A stretch of 64,000 nucleotides of DNA from Bimuria novae-zelandiae CBS 107.79 (taxonomy: Eukaryota > Ascomycota > Dothideomycetes > Pleosporales > Didymosphaeriaceae): contig ML976663.1 of the NCBI GenBank assembly GCA_010015655.1, positions 676,393 to 740,392 on the forward strand, given 5' to 3'. The stretch's first letter is position 1; every line of letters starts with the position of its first letter. The notes beneath the pieces were generated by a model that worked only from the letters and a program-made list of their open reading frames with translations, had not been told where the DNA came from and ran no database searches. Made by a program: the position numbers and the translations under genes. Shown in pieces: positions 58,165 to 64,000 of the stretch.

Positions 58165-60124
58165 CTACCGACTCACCACAGACGTCTGGCTCAACAGCCC
58201 CGACCTCGACTCCTTACGCTTCACCGTAGCCCTCCCGGTCCCGCTCCAACCCCTCCTATGCCCCCTCACGTCCTCCCACGCCGTCGACGCACCCCCACTC
58301 CCGGTCCCCTCGGACCACACCTCACTTCTCGCCTTCCGCTGCTGAATATGCAGTAGCGTCTTCTTCAGCGCCGCATACAAGTGCGCGTTATCACTCATAT
58401 CCAGATCCACCCAAAAGCTATAAATACTCAACCTCGCACGGTTCACCGCTTTAAACCTGCCCAGGATATACTGTCTCGCGGCGGTCTCCGCATCCGCGGA
58501 CGCCGCGTCGCGAGGTGGATGGTAATCCGGGAAGAAAGCCTGCAGCGGCGCGTGCGGCAGTTTCTCGCGAAACCGCGTGAAGTTGTTGAGCAGCAGGATG
58601 ACAGACGAGGCGGCAAACTTGGGGGAGTTGGCGTAGGATTCGAAGGTTGCGAAGTCGTCGAGAAGGGCGGATTCGGCGGATTGCCCGAGGTAGGGGCGGT
58701 CGTAGGTGGAGACGTCGACGGTGTAGAGGAGCGCCGTGGCGTTTTCGAGTTGGTGGAACCACCGCTTGCGGAATTGGTCCGGGATGAAGCCGCTGATGTT
58801 GAAGAGGTGCACGCCGAGCTCGTCCCAGGTGAAGCGGAGCTCTTTGATGCCGCCGGTCGATGCGTTCAGTCGGATGATGTCGGCTTCGCTAGGAACGTAG
58901 TCGTCGGCTGCGATGCGGGCGATGTGCTCGGCAAAGTAGGGTGCGTACTGGGGGAAGTCGATTTCGAAGTTTTTAATGTAGAGCGTGGAGAATGTTAGGG
59001 AGGTCCAGATATTTTGCGTGGCGGTTGCGGCGGCGGGAGATAGGTGGGAGAGGTCGGAGGTTTCGACTTCGTGGAGGAGGACGGCGAAGTCTTGGTTGAG
59101 TTCCGGGGTTAGGCGGGTGCCGGTGTCTTTAAGAAGGTCGACGATAGAGTGGATGAGGAGCCGAACGGTGGAGCGGACAGCGGTGCGGTATTGGTAGCGC
59201 TCGGAGAGAGGGTAGCCTTCTGCGTAGAGCACATTCATCTGGCGCATTACGAGTTCCTTTCCCGAGTTTGGTTGGCCGACTAGGACGAGCTTTGTTTCAC
59301 GGCGGAGGGAGAGCTCGTCGGTTTCGAGCTGGCGGTCAATAGCTTCGGAGCGCATGGCTGCAGCGGCCATGAGGTAGTCTTCCTCGGTTGGGGCGATCTC
59401 AGGGCCACGACCGAGGAGTTTGATGTAGAAAAGGAGGCGGAACCATTGAATCATGCGGGACATTTGGGTGAGGGCTTTGATCGCTTGACCATTTACTCCA
59501 GAGGTTCGTACTAAGGTGTTGAGAGAGGAAGCATCTTCTTTCCTTATTTGCCGGCTCTTATGTAGTAGGATTTTGCGTTGTGCTGTTGTGTGACTGAATT
59601 TTGTTTTAGATATATGTGGATGTTTACATGGATCCCTAATGCACTCACGTCTTGCACGCTGCCAGAAGCAACTGCACAGCGTCTGTCTGTCGTTTTGCAA
59701 CACCTTTCAACCTGTTCATCGACCGACTCCCTACCCTAAACTTCAGCTTGAGCGCCCAATCCGCCTTGTCGTGGTCGGGCTGGCGAAGTTGGGCCGTCAA
59801 TGCATCCAGGCTGCGCACTAGTAACGAACATGAAGTCATCAACATGTCCAGATCATTAAGCAACTGCGGATGCATTTCGTTGATAGCATAGTTCATCCAG
59901 TCCTGCATTTCGCCCAGATTCGCCTTCAACGCGCTCAACTGCGCAATCATGTTGATAATGGTACCGTTGCCATCCTGCCATTGATCGTGCAGTTGTCGCA
60001 GGGCGTCGATGCTAGTACGTAGCCGGTCCAGGTTTGCGCTTACTGCACTCATAAGCCCGAACACGCGCTTGTTGTCCATGGTCGTTGAGTCCGGCATAGC
60101 GAGGGTTTGCGGTGATGTCCCCAT
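58165..60124 (-). CDS. G-protein-alpha-like protein with N-terminal helical domain and degenerate GTPase motifs
   Basis: Exons 59,649-60,124 and 58,165-59,593, with a 55-nt intron (59,594-59,648; GTGAGT..ATTCAG). The product is 634 aa, against about 355 for a normal G-alpha. Residues 1-158 form an alpha-helical domain like those found at the N-terminus of fungal NLR/STAND-type proteins (inference). From about 236 the G-alpha fold is clear (MRSEAIDRQLETDELSLRRE). Its key motifs are altered: P-loop GQPNSGKEL (265-273) instead of GAGESGKST; NISGF (424-428) instead of DVGGQ, losing the catalytic Gln; LNNFTRF (494-500) instead of LNKxDLF; and no TCAT motif. No myristoylated MGCxxS start is present. 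It probably binds nucleotide poorly or not at all. The pathway is unknown. Confidence 0.85.
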
Positions 60125-60822
60125 GTGTAAGACGACTTTTCAGATGAAGAAGCGGGGGTATAGCAGGCTGATCAGCATGTCGTGCATTGTATAGAAGCCA
60201 GGGCGGGCGCGTGGGTGTTCTCCGGAGGCTCAGCGCATATTGACTAGGGTGTCGCAGGGCCGGACATGGATTCTCGGGGTTTGCCTTCTAGGCATCCGGT
60301 CCAGTCGAAAGTCAATCGCAAGCCAGATGCGATTCTTCTCGATAGAAGTCTTCGATTAGTTTTGGAATTGTGGATGCAATTTGGCGGCGACCTCGAAAGT
60401 TGGTGGAAGCACCGCATTAATCCAGTGAAGCCGCGGCACGGAGGTTAGGAAGGAAGGGTCACGTGTTGAATGATGCCAAGCCGATCCTGATTGGGCGGGC
60501 CTCAGCCACACGGGAATCTAACACAAGGCACGCGAGCGCAACAAATGCAGCTGAACTCGGCACAGTCAACGGAGCTACTGTTGTTGGAGTTTCATGATAG
60601 GAGGCGCGATGTACCCGTAGGTGAGAATTCCTTCATTCGATGAGCGTTGCGTTTCCGATACGTTGTGAGTCAACCGCGCCGTGACTGGAAGGCGAAGCAC
60701 ACACGTCATAGCCTTAGTGAGCGAAATGTTGGAGTCACAGCAGCCCGTGCTTTCAGTCAACAGCCGCTATGTAAACGCGCTCTTCGCGCCCTCGCCGGCT
60801 GCTTGGTGTCAAGAATTCCAAC
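60125..60822. other. Divergent promoter region
   Basis: 700 bp between the G-alpha-like gene (minus) and the F-box/RGG gene (plus). No other gene is seen. Confidence 0.5.
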
Positions 60823-62991
60823 ATGCCTAACCTTCCGATCCGTTCGCGCGCCGCAAAACGGAGATTGGCCCCCGCGACCGCCTCAAAATTGGCCACTTTG
60901 GACAGACTTCCAGTCGAGCTACTGGAGCTCGTGACTAGCAACTTGGATCGCCCAAAAGATGTAGTGCGTTTGGGATTGACCTGCAATCGACTTCAAAACT
61001 TTGTCAAACTCTATGGGTATGAAGCTTTTCTGAAGGGACGTTTCGCTCTGCTAAGGCCACACGGGGAGGCGGAGGCTACCGTGCACGGCTTGACCACCCT
61101 GTTCCGCAACTGGGATAAGAAAGCATTTACCGCTCGGTATCTCGAGCCGAGCGCGAATGTCACCAGTCTCAACTCCGGTGAGAAAACAAAATGGAGAGGT
61201 CCGCAGGGACAAACAATGGGCTATCAGCCAAGTCTGGACAGTTATGAGGAGATGCATGGGGCATGGTCAGATAGGAGGGGAGTTCTGGCGTGGTCTGCTG
61301 GTACCAATGTAGTAATGCAGGTGAAAGAGACGGGTCACAGGGCTGTGCAGGTGCTCTACCAGCAGAGTGAGCTGAAGGATGAACCTGAATCTCAATGGCG
61401 GTACGAACCTGGCATGTACGGACAGTCTCATGCTTGGTATACGTACAAGATCCCAGGGAGCTCGGAAGGACGAGACGACATCACTGCATTGAAGTTGTTG
61501 CGACCCCACCAGAAGGATGGCGCTATGGATATAAGGGGTCTGCAAGACTCTTCGGATGAAGCAGAACGAAAAGACGACGAATCGGAGGTGGTGGTCTTTG
61601 GAACAGCATCCGGTCGACTCTCCATGCTGAGCACTCATTTAGACCAACGTGGAGCATCAGAACGACTCTACGAGACCAATGGTCGGCCCGTTGGTTCAAT
61701 CGACGTCTCTGCTGCCCCAGAACCTCTGGTTGCGGCCTCCCTCGGTGACATCTCTCTGGCTCTCTATTCCACGAACCGCGAGCAGTCTAGCGACACGCCG
61801 ATTGCACCTCTCAGTCAAGTGCAGCTTATTGCGCCAGCTGGCCCGATAGGTTTGCGCGTCGGCAGAATATGGTCTTCCACCTTCATATCAAATGACAAGG
61901 TCGCAATTGGTCTCGGCCCGTCCTACGAGCCGATCCATGTCTATGAGATCACGCCAGACGGATTTCTTCCGGACCCATTGCGAAAGTTCAACTTCGACTC
62001 ACTCACTGATGGCAACATCCGGCGCAACACCTCCGTATACCCGATTATTCCCATCCCTGCGGAATCGCAAGGCGGTTCAGAAGCAAACCACGTCTTTCTA
62101 TCTGGGGCGTATGACGGGATGGTAAGGCTACACGACCTCCGCTCGCCACGCAGCTTCGAGGCCCTCTTTTGGGATGTGACAAACGATTCGTCAGTATACT
62201 CGCTCGCCAACCAAGGATTGGAGCGGTTCGTAGTAGGCTCCTCCATGCACAGTATGCTCAAAGTGTTCGACCTGCGCTTCTCGGGTTCACATGCCTACCA
62301 CAATATCCCTATCCCTGAATCCATGAAGCCTAAGCCGAAACCACCAGGCAGGACGGGCCACACCTACAATGCTATCGTCAGCGACTTTGGCGACAGCATA
62401 AAGCCTACCGTCGGTGGTTGGAACCTCTTCCTCAGCCCGCGCAACTCCTCTCGACAGAACGGAGGCAGGCATCCCTATCGACCCGGGCCGCGCACCGAGG
62501 ACTCGCCCGTCTACAGTCTCTCCATACCCTCCCCGTATTCTTCAAACCTATACGCCGGTCTCGAAGGCACGATCGTCAATCTCAATTTCGTCAGTGTCCT
62601 GGATCCGCACTCCGAGACCGCTATCACTACCTCGCTTGCCAACGCCCACCCGGAGACCGTGGATCTGAACCTACGGAACGTCAAGGAGATCTATAACCCG
62701 TACGATGATGTTTTGAATTTGGGCATGTATGAGCAAGGTGACGAAGAGGGGCTGGACATGCAGCTGTTGGTGCAGGATGAGGTAGGAGAAGATTTGGCGA
62801 AGAATGAAAAGAGGAAGGACTTCGCAAAGCGAAGAGGCCTGGATGAGAGGTGGAAGGATCCCGGTGAGGAGGGAGAGAAGTGGGCAAGAGGGCAGGAGCC
62901 GCAGGGCCAGGTGGGCCAGGGGAGTGCGTGGAGAGGTGGGCATCGGGGCAGATGGCGAGGACGGGGTCGGGGTGGTCGACGGGCGGGGTGA
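60823..62991 (+). CDS. F-box protein with WD40-like body and RGG-type C-terminal tail
   Basis: A single exon of 722 codons, starting AACATGCC. An F-box lies at about residues 26-65 (LDRLPVELLELVTSNL, then VVRLGLTCNRL), so it is likely an adaptor of an SCF ubiquitin ligase. The middle (about 150-600) has weak WD40-like blades, for example VVVFGTASGRLSML, VFLSGAYDGMVRLHDLR and RFVVGSSMHSMLKVFDLR. An acidic and charged segment follows (about 625-700). The last 25 residues are Gly/Arg-rich (GHRGRWRGRGRGGRRAG), a type of tail that often binds RNA or nucleic acid. I do not recognise a named orthologue. Intronless status is inferred because the frame stays open throughout. Confidence 0.85.
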   Translation: MPNLPIRSRAAKRRLAPATASKLATLDRLPVELLELVTSNLDRPKDVVRLGLTCNRLQNFVKLYGYEAFLKGRFALLRPHGEAEATVHGLTTLFRNWDKKAFTARYLEPSANVTSLNSGEKTKWRGPQGQTMGYQPSLDSYEEMHGAWSDRRGVLAWSAGTNVVMQVKETGHRAVQVLYQQSELKDEPESQWRYEPGMYGQSHAWYTYKIPGSSEGRDDITALKLLRPHQKDGAMDIRGLQDSSDEAERKDDESEVVVFGTASGRLSMLSTHLDQRGASERLYETNGRPVGSIDVSAAPEPLVAASLGDISLALYSTNREQSSDTPIAPLSQVQLIAPAGPIGLRVGRIWSSTFISNDKVAIGLGPSYEPIHVYEITPDGFLPDPLRKFNFDSLTDGNIRRNTSVYPIIPIPAESQGGSEANHVFLSGAYDGMVRLHDLRSPRSFEALFWDVTNDSSVYSLANQGLERFVVGSSMHSMLKVFDLRFSGSHAYHNIPIPESMKPKPKPPGRTGHTYNAIVSDFGDSIKPTVGGWNLFLSPRNSSRQNGGRHPYRPGPRTEDSPVYSLSIPSPYSSNLYAGLEGTIVNLNFVSVLDPHSETAITTSLANAHPETVDLNLRNVKEIYNPYDDVLNLGMYEQGDEEGLDMQLLVQDEVGEDLAKNEKRKDFAKRRGLDERWKDPGEEGEKWARGQEPQGQVGQGSAWRGGHRGRWRGRGRGGRRAG

Positions 62992-64000
62992 AAGATGCAC
63001 TGTGTGCTGCAGCGACGCTCAAAAATGGGAATACCGGTTGGATAGAGGCGTCGTTGCCCACTGCTGAAAGCAGTGATGTTTATACACTTTCTATCGATAT
63101 AATTGACACCATCACAGCGATATGATTTAAAATCCTCTTCCAGGCGGTCGTAGTATGTGGCCGGGTAACATAATTATCATCCATGGCGCTTCCGCCGCCC
63201 TCGTCGCGCCCTCATCTTGCGTATTGTTTTGGTGCCCTCTGTTCCTGTAATCATCGTCGCTTTTCTCAGTTGCTGTGTGTCGCATGACCTGTTCGGGTCA
63301 ATAACGACGATAAAAGACACCTTGAATGGTGGCAATCGGCGACCCTAACAACGTTGATTTTGCATGTTTATTTGGTGATTAGCTCGAGCCGCGGTGGTTC
63401 TCGTGTCAGATCATGATAGTATCGAATAAGATGTTATCGATGAAGTCAGAGTCCGCGTCGGTTCTAATAAGATCTATTCAGCGGAGGAAGGGAGGAAGAA
63501 CACTACAACTTTCTATATTGTTGCATTGTCGACTAAATTTGCGTTTCTTCACCCTGCGTTGCCTTATTTGACACCTCAGAGTAGAGTTGAGATGGACTCT
63601 ACTACTTGCCTTTTTTGACCCCCTTGGCCTAGCCTCGCACCTCCGGTGCTCACCGCCTCACCTGACTACGTCTCTCTACATCACCCTGCGTTGTGCCAAA
63701 ATCTCGAACAACGAGGAAAAAGAAGGCGACAGAACGGGGCTGGTGCCATTGCGCGGGCATCGTGTTGATCCTGAACAGCATAGGCGCATCCTCCGAATGA
63801 GGCCGAAAAGCTTCCACGCTCGCATCATTTTGCCCAGGCCGACGTAAACACCCTGTACGCAAAGTAGCTTCGGATCAGGTTAGGAACGAAATGCCTAATG
63901 ATGCAACTCGGTTATCGTGCCGATGGTGGTCTTGTACGAGAGTGGTATGAAGGTATTACGTACCCACTGTAGTCGTGGACAATTGTCACTGCGTGTGTCT
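62992..64000. other. Region downstream of the F-box/RGG gene, no gene seen
   Basis: 1 kb of normal composition. Short frames such as 63,587-63,847 have no recognisable domain. The next gene, if any, lies beyond the window. Confidence 0.5.

Noticed and set aside
63587..63847. 86-codon open frame near the right edge
   Set aside because: No domain, no good start context and overlapping frames on the other strand.
1..64000. CRISPR arrays, rRNA or tRNA genes, biosynthetic cluster
   Set aside because: No regularly spaced repeats, no rRNA-like sequence and no tRNA cloverleaf noticed; the six genes belong to unrelated pathways, so no cluster is claimed.

Overview
The window comes from a filamentous ascomycete (Pezizomycotina; Dothideomycetes is my best guess, from gene style only). 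Genes on the right have introns of 48-130 nt with GT..AG ends. The transposons on the left carry the mark of repeat-induced point mutation (RIP): CpA is turned into TpA on both strands, so reading frames stay in register but are full of TAG and TAA where CAG, CAA or TGG is expected.

Bases 1-39,072 are an AT-rich block of nested dead transposons with no host gene that I can see. From outside in: a Copia element (1-17,699, running off the left edge) holds a Tc1/mariner-Fot element (Fot-A, 1585-14,412), which holds a second Fot element (Fot-B, 3104-14,001). The Fot-B transposase gene holds four head-to-tail non-LTR insertions: three copies of a 0.9-kb non-autonomous element and one 6-kb Tad-like LINE. 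All four are separated by the same 14-bp target duplication. Next come a PIF/Harbinger relic (17.8-19.9 kb), a solo LTR split by a complete Copia element (Copia-2, 19,993-25,289), an unassigned decayed stretch (25.5-28.4 kb), a Fot-D fragment, and Fot-C (29,150-36,891). Fot-C is split by a complete Copia-3 (29,547-35,156), which itself holds an unmutated reverse solo LTR (34,290-34,513). Fot-E (37,291-39,072) has perfect 80-bp inverted repeats and closes the block. Target duplications could be read directly for almost every insertion, so the order of events is well supported.

Bases 39,073-64,000 are ordinary gene-rich euchromatin with balanced GC. In order they hold: a PDR-type ABC (ABCG) transporter (minus); an F-box/WD40 protein (minus); the Cdc42 exchange factor Cdc24 (plus); an NRAMP divalent-metal transporter (plus); a G-protein-alpha-like protein with an added N-terminal helical domain and broken GTPase motifs (minus); and an F-box protein with a beta-propeller-like body and an RGG tail (plus). 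These look like independent housekeeping or signalling genes, not a cluster. The splice junctions given for five of the six genes were read from the sequence and each spliced length is a whole number of codons; the sixth is a single exon.

The points most worth a second look are the same-site LINE array and its 0.9-kb parasite family, the Copia LTRs that share only their tips, the Fot transposases of one lineage carried between unrelated inverted repeats, and the degenerate G-alpha.
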